From Arthrobacter sp. QXT-31 (GTDB lineage Bacteria > Actinomycetota > Actinomycetes > Actinomycetales > Micrococcaceae): a DNA stretch of 64,000 nucleotides. A program made the translations under genes and the position numbers. The notes beneath the pieces were generated by a model. The model saw only the letters and a list, made by a program, of their open reading frames with translations, searched no databases and was not told the DNA's origin. Positions 41,938 through 50,693 of the stretch are shown here, one piece after another (position 1 is the stretch's first letter; each line of letters starts with the position of its first letter). The stretch covers positions 124,001-188,000 of the forward strand of contig NZ_CP019304.1 in NCBI RefSeq assembly GCF_001969265.1. Direction: 5' to 3'.

Positions 41938-44286
41938 ATGGCCATTTTGGACATTCACATTAATGATGGCTTCGTGCCGATGGTGGACGGATCGCTGGTC
42001 TATCATCGGGGTTTCGGGGACCGCCGCACGGCCGTGAACGATCCCAAGCCGGCGCTGGCAATGAGCCCGCGGGTCATCAGGGCGAATGGCCTGGTTATGG
42101 CCAGCCGCACTTACCCCCTGGGCGCCCCGGTACCGCCGTTGGGTAGGCCGGCACCCTTGCGTTCGGACCCTGCAAATCCGCGGCAGTTCCTTGCCCGGCG
42201 CGGCTACTGGGCAAGCTATTTCCCGGACCGGACGCTGATCGCCGAAACGGGGAGCACCATCCAGATCATGGTGCACAACAACCTCTCCCAGCCCCATGAG
42301 ATCCGGTTCCACCGCGCCGGAGCGGGCGGTGCTGACGTCGGCTCCGGGCCTGTCGCACCGGGAAAGACCAAGCTGCTGTCATTCCGGGCGCCGGCGCCCG
42401 GGACCTATCTGTTCACTGATCCGGGCAACCAGCCGGTGGAGAGGACGCTTGGCCTGTACGGGGGGCTGGTGGTGATCGATCCCGCCAATGCGTGGCGGCT
42501 GGCTGCCGGTAAAGCCGAGTTCGAGCGCCAGTGGCTGTGGCTGTGCCACGACGTTGATTCCAACTGGGCCCGCATCGCGTCGAAAGGACAGACGGTTAAC
42601 CCTTTGAGCACCCCTGCGGTGCCGGACTACTTCACGCTCAACGGCTTTTCCGGATTCCAGTCCCTGGCCATCACCCAGGACGAGGCGTTCAACCACCGGC
42701 GGAAGGAAGACACCCTGCCTTCCGGCCACCCCCGCGAAACCGACGTCCGGAACTTCAGCGCCTCCCCCTCGGCCGGGTCAATCCGCTCCGGACAGCTGAT
42801 GAGAATGGTGAACGCCGGGATCGTAGACCACCAGCTGCACTACCACGGCAACCACGTGTGGACGGTGCGCGCCAACGGCATCGACTTCCCGCGGACCAAC
42901 GGCAGGGTCTCACCTCAGGGCGATGTCATCCTGCAGCAATGGGAAGACACAGTCCAGCTGCAGCCGCTGGAGCGCAAGGAATCGATCCTCCCGGTCCGGC
43001 GGCCGCCTGAGGTCATCGATGAGGTCTGGAACGGGAGAACCGAGGACTGGACATACCCCATGCACTGCCATGCCGAGCTCTCCCAAACCGCACACGGCGG
43101 GCTCTATCCGGGCGGCCTCCTGTCCGACTGGGTGCTGGCCGACCAGCCCGTCCCTGAGACGGGGCTGCCAGGAACCGTCGAGGACGACGCGCACCATACG
43201 TTCCGCAGCCAGGTCGACTTCGCATCCGACCAGCCCCAGGAGGGCAGCCCCGAGACGGAGTTTAAGCTGAAACCGGATGTGTCCGTCGAGTTCGACTTCT
43301 TCAACCGGGAGCTCGCATTTCCGGATGGCTCGCGCCACGAGGTATGGAGCTTCGAGATTGGAGACTTGGGGCGTCAGTTGCCGGGCTCGACGCTGCGGCT
43401 GACGGAGGGGCAGCTCTTCCATGGCACGGTTAAGCCCAGCAAGAGCGTGCACACGATCCACTGGCACGGTATCGAGCCGGATCCGCGCAACGACGGCGTG
43501 GGCCACACCTCGTTCGAGGTCTCCGGGGAGTACACATACCAGTGGCGGCCCGATGTTGCCGAACGCGGCAACCCCAACCGTGGCTCGGCCGGAACGTACT
43601 TCTACCACTGCCATGTCAACACGCCCCTGCACGTCCAGTACGGCATGTTCGGGGCGGTCATCATTGATCCCCCCGCCAACCCCGCAGCACCCACGCCGGC
43701 AGGAACCCGTCGTCATTCGGCGGACGGTCCCCTGTATGACATCGCCACGGAAACCCTGCTCGCGCCCTACTCCATCGATCCGCGCTGGCATGACCTCAAC
43801 CATGCTGCGGGGCTCTCCGGCGAGAATGCGGGCCTGAACCGCTTCGAGCCTAAACACTTCTTCGTCCTGGGCGGCGCGATCGCCAGCAGGCCGAAGGGAG
43901 ACCGGGTCTGGGCCATCTCGCAGATGAAGGCTAACGTGGCGCGCGCCGGCAAGTACCCGACCCTGGTGCGGATGGTGAACGTGGACTACTTTCCCACGCT
44001 CACGAAGATCACGGACGCGGCGGGCAGGCCGGCGAGGATCGCCGAACTAATCGGTCACGACGGCCGGCCGTTCTGGACCACACCCAACCCCGCGGGACCG
44101 GCGGTTCAGCCCACGGCGGCCGGGCAGCCGCTCCTGACTGACATCATCAAGTCCGGCGCCGCGGAGAAGTTCGACTTCCTGCTGCGCCCGCCCGCACCCG
44201 GAAACTACACCATCACTATTCAATTCCTGCACTGGATCACCTCGAAGGTCCTCGCCACCCGGACGGTCACCGTCACGGCAGCCTGA
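41938..44286 (+). CDS. Large multi-cupredoxin oxidase without signal peptide, possible MnxG relative
   Basis: The 782-residue protein contains at least four cupredoxin-like segments. Copper motifs are LHYHGNHVWTV (~300), YPMHCHAELSQTAHGG (~373), HTIHWHGIEPDPRNDGVGH (~505) and YFYHCHVNTPLHVQYGMFG (~556). The N-terminus (MAILDIHINDGFVPMVDGSL) has no Sec or Tat signal. The start is well supported by GGAGG seven bases ahead. Cys-containing HCH motifs occur in two domains, so at least two type 1 sites are likely. Size and multi-domain architecture recall the MnxG group of Mn(II) oxidases, though shorter; this link is an inference. Export might depend on a partner. Confidence 0.82.
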   Translation: MAILDIHINDGFVPMVDGSLVYHRGFGDRRTAVNDPKPALAMSPRVIRANGLVMASRTYPLGAPVPPLGRPAPLRSDPANPRQFLARRGYWASYFPDRTLIAETGSTIQIMVHNNLSQPHEIRFHRAGAGGADVGSGPVAPGKTKLLSFRAPAPGTYLFTDPGNQPVERTLGLYGGLVVIDPANAWRLAAGKAEFERQWLWLCHDVDSNWARIASKGQTVNPLSTPAVPDYFTLNGFSGFQSLAITQDEAFNHRRKEDTLPSGHPRETDVRNFSASPSAGSIRSGQLMRMVNAGIVDHQLHYHGNHVWTVRANGIDFPRTNGRVSPQGDVILQQWEDTVQLQPLERKESILPVRRPPEVIDEVWNGRTEDWTYPMHCHAELSQTAHGGLYPGGLLSDWVLADQPVPETGLPGTVEDDAHHTFRSQVDFASDQPQEGSPETEFKLKPDVSVEFDFFNRELAFPDGSRHEVWSFEIGDLGRQLPGSTLRLTEGQLFHGTVKPSKSVHTIHWHGIEPDPRNDGVGHTSFEVSGEYTYQWRPDVAERGNPNRGSAGTYFYHCHVNTPLHVQYGMFGAVIIDPPANPAAPTPAGTRRHSADGPLYDIATETLLAPYSIDPRWHDLNHAAGLSGENAGLNRFEPKHFFVLGGAIASRPKGDRVWAISQMKANVARAGKYPTLVRMVNVDYFPTLTKITDAAGRPARIAELIGHDGRPFWTTPNPAGPAVQPTAAGQPLLTDIIKSGAAEKFDFLLRPPAPGNYTITIQFLHWITSKVLATRTVTVTAA

Positions 44287-45210
44287 GCCCTGCCGGCTGC
44301 TCCAGGGGGCGCTCCTCAATTCGAGCGATCAAGTGCTGGACATCGGCGCCCGAGGAGCTCGCCGCAGCGCAGTCAGGCGTCCGGGCATGCCAGTCCTGTG
44401 GTCAGCCACCCACGCGCGATCGTGTTCGCACCATGCGGGCATCAAGAAGAGATACTTCTTCGCCGGTGTATTCCGTGGAGTTGACTCGGAACGGCGGCTC
44501 GGGAGGTCTCTTCCGTTCTTGTCAGCCCTCCTCTGCGCCGTCGCGAACGCATACTGGCACACGGGGCGACCTGCGGTGTGTAAGTTGGTTGATTCGCGTT
44601 CGGTGAGCGTTCATGCCTTTCCGGCCGGATGCCGTGACCCAGGTAGGTTCTGACCAAACTGGCGCCATGGCCTCCCCATAGCGTTTTCCTAGCTCCCAGT
44701 GCGTTCCTGTTCGGGACGAAAAGTTGCAGCCACAGCGGGTCTTCCCGGCAGGAACACCCCCGAATGGCGTAGAGCTGCACGACCAATGCCGGTGAGGCGC
44801 CCCTTTGAGGGTGGGGCCACCTCATGGCCCCAATGTCGGATGGGCTTTCCCAAGGTCGGAGACAAACACTGGGATCGTTCTGAACCTGGTAGTGACTGAT
44901 GACCTCCGCTGAGGCTCAGAACCGGCCGGGCCAGGCACCGCAGGAAAATGCGGTGCCTGGCCCGGTAACCACCCCTTCACCCTTCCCACTCCGCCGTGGT
45001 GCCCGCGCCCGGGGGCGGCTTCCGCTGCCTCCTGACGCCATCACCCCACGACCAGCCTGGCGGCACAGACTGCCAGGCGCTGGCACCGATCAACACGCCA
45101 TGGGCTGAAACTGAGGCGTCACCACAAGGTTTTCCAAGCGGGAACCCAAGTGTTTCCCAAGCACCGCCGTACACATTGGATTCCATCGACATCCTTCGGA
45201 GGAGACAAGA
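44287..45210. other. No recognisable gene; hairpin at 44926-44965
   Basis: About 0.9 kb without a supported gene. Frames on either strand match no family I know. The only strong structure is a 17-bp perfect hairpin; GGAGGAG at 45198-45204 serves the next gene. Confidence 0.45.
44926..44965. terminator. Perfect 17-bp hairpin
   Basis: CCGGGCCAGGCACCGCA and TGCGGTGCCTGGCCCGG flank GGAAAA. It lies between the two secreted-oxidase-related genes and probably ends transcription; no T-run follows. Confidence 0.5.
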
Positions 45211-47178
45211 ATGAAACCCAACCCACCAAATTTGTCAGCACAGCGCCGGAGGCCGCGAAGGGCCACGCGCCGGGGCATCGCCGCCGTGGCCGCCGTCCTG
45301 CTCACCGCCACCGGCGCGGGCGCCTCGCTGGCCGCAACTCAGGTGACACTAAAAAACCCGGGAAAGCTGACGGCCGTCGGCCCCGTTAACACCGAGTACG
45401 GTTTCCCGTCCTGGTACGAGGACAGCAACAAAACCCGCCTCGAGCTCTGCCTGGACGCCGAGAACCCGCTCTGCGGTTTCCTGCCCGGTGACATCCCCGA
45501 CGAGACCGCCCCCATATCGTTCCCGGACAACTTCCCGGAAGAGGCGTTCTACATGCTCGCCGGCTCCCAACTGACCCTCCCCGGCGGCGGACGCGCCGTC
45601 CTGGTCCTCGGTCTGGAGGCAGCGTTCGCCAATTCCGTCATCGAAGGTGACCAGGTGGTGTTCGGCCGGCAGCGCATCGACGTCAGGGACGCGCCGGCCA
45701 ACACGACCCTGACGTTCAAGCACCCCTACGGCACCGTCACGATCGACACCGACGCCGCCGGCCGGGGCAGGCTCGTCGAAGACATCTCGCCTGCCGCGGG
45801 CAACTTCACCACCGCTTTAAAGAGCAACATCGGCCCGTTTTTGAAATGGGACCCGGCCACCGCACCCGCCGCCCCCGAGGGGTACCTCGGGGACCCGGCA
45901 CAGGATCACACCGTCACCGGAAGCCCGTTCAACTACAACAAGTTCTCCGTCAACGGCGGCGGCCTGTCACTGGAAACCGACCAGTTCACGGTGATGGGCA
46001 AAATCTCAACCAACCAGGGCGTCAATACCGACAGCGCGGTCCTGAACGGCACCATGATCGACGTGTTCGCCAGCAGCGGCAATGGCGCCCAGCTCCAGGT
46101 CGACGGGCAGGCGGGGGCCTTCGAGACCACGCCTATGCTCAGTGATCCTGACACAGGCCGGTATTACGCCCGGGTCCAGTTCACCGGCACAGCGCCGACG
46201 TCGGTCAAGGTCACCAATATCGGTGACAAGCCCGCCAGCAGCAGCCAGATCAGCGTCAGCAAGCCCAGCGGCGTGATGATCACCAAGGCTGTCTTCGACG
46301 GAACGAATCTGACCGTCGGTGCGCTCTCGACTGTGGGCTACCCGCTGACGGTAACCGGTCTGGGAACCTTGGAGGAACCAGCTGCCGGAGCGCCGTCCGA
46401 GAAGACGTTCGCGGTGAAGGCTCCGCCGGCTACCGTCACGGTGAAAACCGCTGCAGGCGGGTCGGCGTCCCTGCCAGTGACGGTCGCCGGCGGCGCGGCA
46501 AGCCCCGTCGGGCTGGATCCTGTTACGCCGGCCCCGGATCCCGGCCCCGTGGTGGACACCGGCAGCGGACCGGTCGCCGGCGAAACGCAGCCGACGACGG
46601 CGGTCGCCACCGCCGCATCGGCCACGGTCACCCGCGGCGGAACGGTCCAGCTGGACGGCAGCGCTTCCACCGGCGCCGCCAACTACAAGTGGACCCAGGT
46701 CAGCGGCCCAGCTGTCACCATCACCGGTAACACCACAGCGAAACCCACCATCACCGTCCCGTACTACGCCAGGAGCACGGACACGGCACCCCTGACAGCC
46801 AAGTCCAACGACCCGATCAAGATCGAGCTGATCGTCACGGATAAGAATGGTGTCGGTAGCGCCCCGGCAACCGTCCAGCTCGCCGTCCAGACTGACACGC
46901 TTACGACGGTCGGGTCCCGCCACCGGCTCGGAACCGAACTGCGCATCACCGGCACCTCCACGCTGGCAGGCAACACGGCAGTGCTGATTCCGGCCACGAC
47001 CGTGGTCATCTACGACACCACCCCGGGCCGGGCGGTGACCAAGATCGGCACGGCACAGGTCGACACCCTCGGCGCCTGGTCCTACCGGGTCAAGCCCGGA
47101 CCGAACCGGCAGATCACCAGCGTCCTGGTCCAGTCCAGCCGCGGCGGCACCGCCACCGGCGCGGTAGCCACGCGCTAA
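45211..47178 (+). CDS. Secreted PKD-like protein with shared C-terminal module
   Basis: The 655-residue protein has a long basic signal peptide (AQRRRPRRATRRGIAAVAAV) cleaved near SLAA. The N-terminal domain contains a Cys pair (LELCLDAENPLCGFLPGD). After ~230 residues of beta-rich sequence comes a PKD/REJ-like domain (ATVTRGGTVQLDGSASTG, YKWTQVSGPAVTITG). The last ~90 residues (SRHRLGTELRITGTS through RGGTATGAVATR) match the C-termini of the Tat-MCOs at 7673 and 48210. No enzyme domain is visible. It could be a scaffold, ligand-binding or matrix protein for the oxidases. Confidence 0.75.
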   Translation: MKPNPPNLSAQRRRPRRATRRGIAAVAAVLLTATGAGASLAATQVTLKNPGKLTAVGPVNTEYGFPSWYEDSNKTRLELCLDAENPLCGFLPGDIPDETAPISFPDNFPEEAFYMLAGSQLTLPGGGRAVLVLGLEAAFANSVIEGDQVVFGRQRIDVRDAPANTTLTFKHPYGTVTIDTDAAGRGRLVEDISPAAGNFTTALKSNIGPFLKWDPATAPAAPEGYLGDPAQDHTVTGSPFNYNKFSVNGGGLSLETDQFTVMGKISTNQGVNTDSAVLNGTMIDVFASSGNGAQLQVDGQAGAFETTPMLSDPDTGRYYARVQFTGTAPTSVKVTNIGDKPASSSQISVSKPSGVMITKAVFDGTNLTVGALSTVGYPLTVTGLGTLEEPAAGAPSEKTFAVKAPPATVTVKTAAGGSASLPVTVAGGAASPVGLDPVTPAPDPGPVVDTGSGPVAGETQPTTAVATAASATVTRGGTVQLDGSASTGAANYKWTQVSGPAVTITGNTTAKPTITVPYYARSTDTAPLTAKSNDPIKIELIVTDKNGVGSAPATVQLAVQTDTLTTVGSRHRLGTELRITGTSTLAGNTAVLIPATTVVIYDTTPGRAVTKIGTAQVDTLGAWSYRVKPGPNRQITSVLVQSSRGGTATGAVATR

Positions 47179-47491
47179 CACTCCACAACGTCGGGGTCCT
47201 GTCCGCCCAGCGGCCAGGACCCCGACCCGTGACCGGGAACCATTGAGCGAGGAAGGCCGGGACGCGCCGGCGCTTTGAGTCCCCACCCACGGGCCCCCAC
47301 TGTGCGATTGGTCCCCGCAATACGGGTGGCTTGATGTGCAGAGCCCCAGGTCTTCCTGATCAAGCCATCTACTGTAGAAGGACAAGCTAGGACAGGAAGT
47401 GCCTGATCTTGCGGGGATGGCCGGAGCATCGGAACATGGGGCCGGCCTGAGCGAGTCAAGGAAAGCGCCGCTACTTGAAAGGACGGACCAG
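47179..47491. other. Gap with terminator and promoter region
   Basis: Apart from the hairpin at 47190-47226 and an AAAGGACG ribosome site before 47492, nothing recognisable is present. Confidence 0.4.
47190..47226 (+). terminator. Hairpin after the PKD-like gene
   Basis: GTCGGGGTCCTG and CAGGACCCCGAC form a perfect 12-bp stem with a 13-base loop, 12 bases past the stop codon. Confidence 0.5.
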
Positions 47492-47776
47492 ATGATGCCC
47501 CCGGAGCCGCATCCGGCCCCCGACTGCCCCTGGCATGACGCACCGCCGGTGGCCGGCAAGCCCTGCCGCCACGCCCCGCCGTGCCTGCCCGCCCGGGGCG
47601 GGATTCTTCGGCGGCAGGTTCTGCGGCTGATCCACGAAGTCCTCACCGACGAGACCCTGGACCCGGCCACCAGCGCCCGCCTGCTCGGGCAGTTGGCAGC
47701 GCACCGCGGACACCCGGAGCAGGCCCTGCTGGCCCATCTCCTGGACGTTCAGACCCAGGACGGGCGGGAAGAATGA
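47492..47776 (+). CDS. Small hypothetical protein
   Basis: From ATG 47492, preceded by AAAGGACG, the 94-residue product has a Pro/His/Cys-rich first half (HPAPDCPWHDAPPVAGKPCR, HAPPCLPARGG) and a helical second half (LRRQVLRLIHEVLTDETLDP, ARLLGQLAAHRGHPEQAL). The Cys and His spacing could bind metal. The upstream open frame to 47399 is not needed. No family was recognised. Confidence 0.5.
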   Translation: MMPPEPHPAPDCPWHDAPPVAGKPCRHAPPCLPARGGILRRQVLRLIHEVLTDETLDPATSARLLGQLAAHRGHPEQALLAHLLDVQTQDGREE

Positions 47777-47958
47777 GATCAGGCGAAACCAAGCCGGCAC
47801 TGCGGAAGAAGTCGGGAGCCGCGCGTTCACAACTTCCCCTGCCGCCTGCCCGTGGACCCGGGGCGGCAACGGCCGCGCGGCATGGGCGGCAGGGGCCGTC
47901 TCCGCGCGGGCCGGCAGCACGTGCCTGGTCACGGGCACTCATAACCGGCCCGGCCTGA
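47773..47958 (+). CDS. Possible small basic protein coupled to the previous gene
   Basis: An ATG overlapping the preceding stop (ATGA) opens a 61-residue frame rich in Arg, Pro, Ala and Gly (ETKPALRKKSGAARSQLPLP). Such compositions arise easily by chance in GC-rich DNA. The overlap is the only support. Confidence 0.2.
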   Translation: MRSGETKPALRKKSGAARSQLPLPPARGPGAATAARHGRQGPSPRGPAARAWSRALITGPA

Positions 47959-48209
47959 GCGCATGGACCCGGAAACGGTTCCTTGGTATTGGCGCTGCTT
48001 GGCGTGAGTCGATCGCCCGCCCGGATACGTGTCCTCCGTATGCAGATCTGGCTGCCCGACCACATAGCCGTCCATACCGTGTTGTGCCAGGTTACTGGCG
48101 GAACGGGCGGGCGATGTCCGGCCGGGTTGAGAAGTCTGGACCATGTGCGCTCGGGCTTGGGGTCCGGCCAGTTCCGGTGCAGCGGTGGTTTCAGCCGCTT
48201 TAGAGGGTG

Positions 48210-50189
48210 TTAGCGCGTATCGACCTGGCGGGTGGCCGTGCCGCCCCGGGTGGATTCGGCCATCACGGACGTGACCTGTTGTACCGGGCCGGGCTTGATC
48301 TTCAGTGACCAGTTACCCAAGGCGCTAATCGCGGGGGCTCCCAGCCTTCTTGCGGCTCGTCCGGGCGAAACATCATAAATGGTGACCCAGGCTGAGCCGG
48401 CGGGGAGGGTTCCGGTGGGCTTGGAGGTGCCGGTGAAAGTCATGTCCTTGTTGAGGCGGTGCCGGGCGGTGGCGATGGTGAGAACGTCGCCCTGCGGTGC
48501 CGGTGGTTCATCCGCCGGCGTTGGAGCCGGGGCGCTGGTGACGGGCGCTGGGACCTCGGTTGGCTGGGCCGTCCCGGGTGAGCCGTCCCCCGGTGCAGGC
48601 TGGATGGGATGCGGGCGTACGGCTTCGATGGGATCGTTGGGGTCGGGGTCGTTGGTATCGACGCCCACGCTGAACTGGGACATCATGGCGTGGTCCTCGT
48701 GCACGAGGTTGTGGCAGTGGACCATGTACCGGCCGCGATGGTGCTCGAACTTCATGAGCAGACGCACGGTCTCGTCCTCCCCGACGTAGACGACGTCCTT
48801 GGGCCCGCGTTCATAGGCGAAGGGCGGTTTGCCGTTGCGGCTGAGGATCTGGAAGTCCACCAGATGGATGTGGACCGGATGGAACCAGCCACCAGAGCTG
48901 TTTTCGATTTCCCAGGTTTCCACGTCGTCAAGGTCGGGATCAGCCAGGACTTTCCTGAAGCCGCTCTTGACCACGTCGTCCCAGGTCATGCCGCCGATGG
49001 TCCAGATGTCGTTGTCCCGCTTCACGCGCATGCGCCGGGTCTTCACCGACTGGGATAGTGTCAGGCTCATGGTGGTGCTCGAGGTGAGCAGCGTCGGCAT
49101 GACCCTCGCGGCCGGCCCGGACGTATCGATCGCTTCATCCGAGACATCAAAGGCCATGACCTTGCTGGTGTTGTCGTAGTCCACATTGTTGTCGTTGGAC
49201 AGGTTGCGCAGCTCCACGCGCTTTCCCGCCGGGTACTTGGAGAAGTCGATGAGGATCTCGTAGCGTTCGGCGCTGCTGTGCCGCCAGGAGGTTACCTGCT
49301 GGGCGGCGGGCATCAGGCCACCGTCGGTGGCGACCATGGTCACAGGATCTCCGGTGCTCAGGGAGAAGCGGTAGGAACGGGCGATCGAGGCGTTCAGGAT
49401 GCGGAAACGGTAGATCCTCCGCTGGACCTTCATCACCGGCCACGGGGCGCCGTTGACCAGAATGACGTCGCCCCACAGCCCGGAACTGCTGTTGGCGTTG
49501 TAGCCCAGGGAACCGTCCCGGGCGAACATGGCGTCCGAGACGGTCAGCGGCACATCGAACCTGCCCTGCGGGAGCAGGTTGCGTTCGACGTCGTCGTGCA
49601 GGTGGTACTGGCCCGCCAGGCCCGAATACACGTTTGGTGCCGTGTTGTGGGCGGCATGGTCGTGGTACCAGAGGGTCCGGGCCGGCTGGAAATTCGGGTA
49701 CTCGTAGTCTTTGCGGAAGCCATGCCCAGTCAGATCGTTGGCGTAGCCGTCGAACTGCGGCAGCGAGGCCGAACCGTGCAGGTGCGTGGAGGTATCGAGC
49801 CGGTACCCCCGCTGCGGGTGGAACAGTGGCAGCACGTTATCCATGACCAGCGTGATCCGCTCGCCCTGGTTCACCTTGATCGTCGGGCCCGGGAACGTCC
49901 CGTTGTAGCCCAGGATGGGCGTGCTGAGCCCCGGCACGATATTGGCCCAGCCGAGCTTCTGCTCGATGTGGTAATGGCGCCGTGTGTGGCCGTCGGCGTC
50001 CACCGTGGTGCCCGTGGGGGTGAGCTCCGCGGGGACCGGCAAGGTCCGCTGGTAGTGCTTGGGCATGTTGCCCGGATCGAGCAGGCTCGCGGACTTGGCA
50101 TTGACCGAGGTCAACGGCACGGCCAGCCCAAAGGCGCCGATGGCTCCGACCCCACCTATTTGGATTGCCTGGCGCCGTGAAATTGACAT
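48210..50189 (-). CDS. Tat-exported multicopper oxidase, second copy with C-terminal module
   Basis: The 659-residue protein is a close paralogue of the MCO at 7673. It begins MSISRRQAIQIGG (twin-arginine) and carries STHLHGSA, WYHDHAAHNT, HPVHIHLVDF and HCHNLVHEDHAMM, so all four copper motifs are intact. A Pro/Thr/Ala linker leads to the same C-terminal module (ATARHRLNKDMTFTGTS through RGGTATRQVDTR). ATG 50189 is used; a TTG at 50195 is in frame. It is divergent from the heme peroxidase gene, suggesting joint regulation. Confidence 0.93.
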   Translation of the reverse strand: MSISRRQAIQIGGVGAIGAFGLAVPLTSVNAKSASLLDPGNMPKHYQRTLPVPAELTPTGTTVDADGHTRRHYHIEQKLGWANIVPGLSTPILGYNGTFPGPTIKVNQGERITLVMDNVLPLFHPQRGYRLDTSTHLHGSASLPQFDGYANDLTGHGFRKDYEYPNFQPARTLWYHDHAAHNTAPNVYSGLAGQYHLHDDVERNLLPQGRFDVPLTVSDAMFARDGSLGYNANSSSGLWGDVILVNGAPWPVMKVQRRIYRFRILNASIARSYRFSLSTGDPVTMVATDGGLMPAAQQVTSWRHSSAERYEILIDFSKYPAGKRVELRNLSNDNNVDYDNTSKVMAFDVSDEAIDTSGPAARVMPTLLTSSTTMSLTLSQSVKTRRMRVKRDNDIWTIGGMTWDDVVKSGFRKVLADPDLDDVETWEIENSSGGWFHPVHIHLVDFQILSRNGKPPFAYERGPKDVVYVGEDETVRLLMKFEHHRGRYMVHCHNLVHEDHAMMSQFSVGVDTNDPDPNDPIEAVRPHPIQPAPGDGSPGTAQPTEVPAPVTSAPAPTPADEPPAPQGDVLTIATARHRLNKDMTFTGTSKPTGTLPAGSAWVTIYDVSPGRAARRLGAPAISALGNWSLKIKPGPVQQVTSVMAESTRGGTATRQVDTR

Positions 50190-50262
50190 GGACAAAGGGT
50201 GGGAGGATCACCCTGCAAAAACACTGGGGAGATGCGGGGACCCGCCACCTGCATCGCGCTCA
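50189..50262 (-). promoter_or_regulatory. Conserved leader of Tat-MCO gene, copy 2
   Basis: Read on the minus strand, GGTCCCCGC and a CTCCCCAG stretch precede TTTTTGCAGGGTGATCC, then a short gap and GTCCATGTCA. The words and their order match the leader of the MCO at 7673. Confidence 0.45.
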
Positions 50263-50693
50263 ACGGAGAACCAGGATGCTTCTTCACCCGTGCACCTGCG
50301 GGGGGCAAGAGGCCCGGCACGGGCGGTTCCTGCCGTCACCGTCTGCCCCGTGGTCGGCGATCAGGACCGGAGGTCCGATAGACCATTACAGCACAACGGC
50401 CCAAACCTTTCAGGGTTGCAGGGTGCAGCGCCCGGCAGACAATCCCTTGGATCAGGAATACGACAGGTTAAGGCGCTGGCAGATGTCGCCATCTGGGCCA
50501 TGGAATTCTTTGACGCGCCCTGCACTCACCGGAATCCAGGGTTGGATGGCGGCGCGGGCCGGGCAGTTGGACAGGGCACCGGTTCGGCGGCCACCACCTT
50601 TATGGGTGGGCGCGCAGGCCACTCTCCAAGGTCTTTAGAAGGCGGTAACAACAAGCTGATGCCGTTCCATTCCCCTAGCGGCAGGTGTATGCC
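50263..50693. other. Divergent promoter region, MCO and heme peroxidase
   Basis: No gene is supported. The region should contain the peroxidase promoter and the start of the MCO leader. No clear palindrome was seen. Confidence 0.4.

Noticed and set aside
45999..47670. 554-residue minus-strand frame opposite the PKD-like gene
   Set aside because: Shadow composition; no start context or family match.
48012..48115. 12-bp inverted repeat ATCGCCCGCCCG / CGGGCGGGCGAT with an 80-base spacer
   Set aside because: GC-rich low-complexity arms far apart; probably chance.
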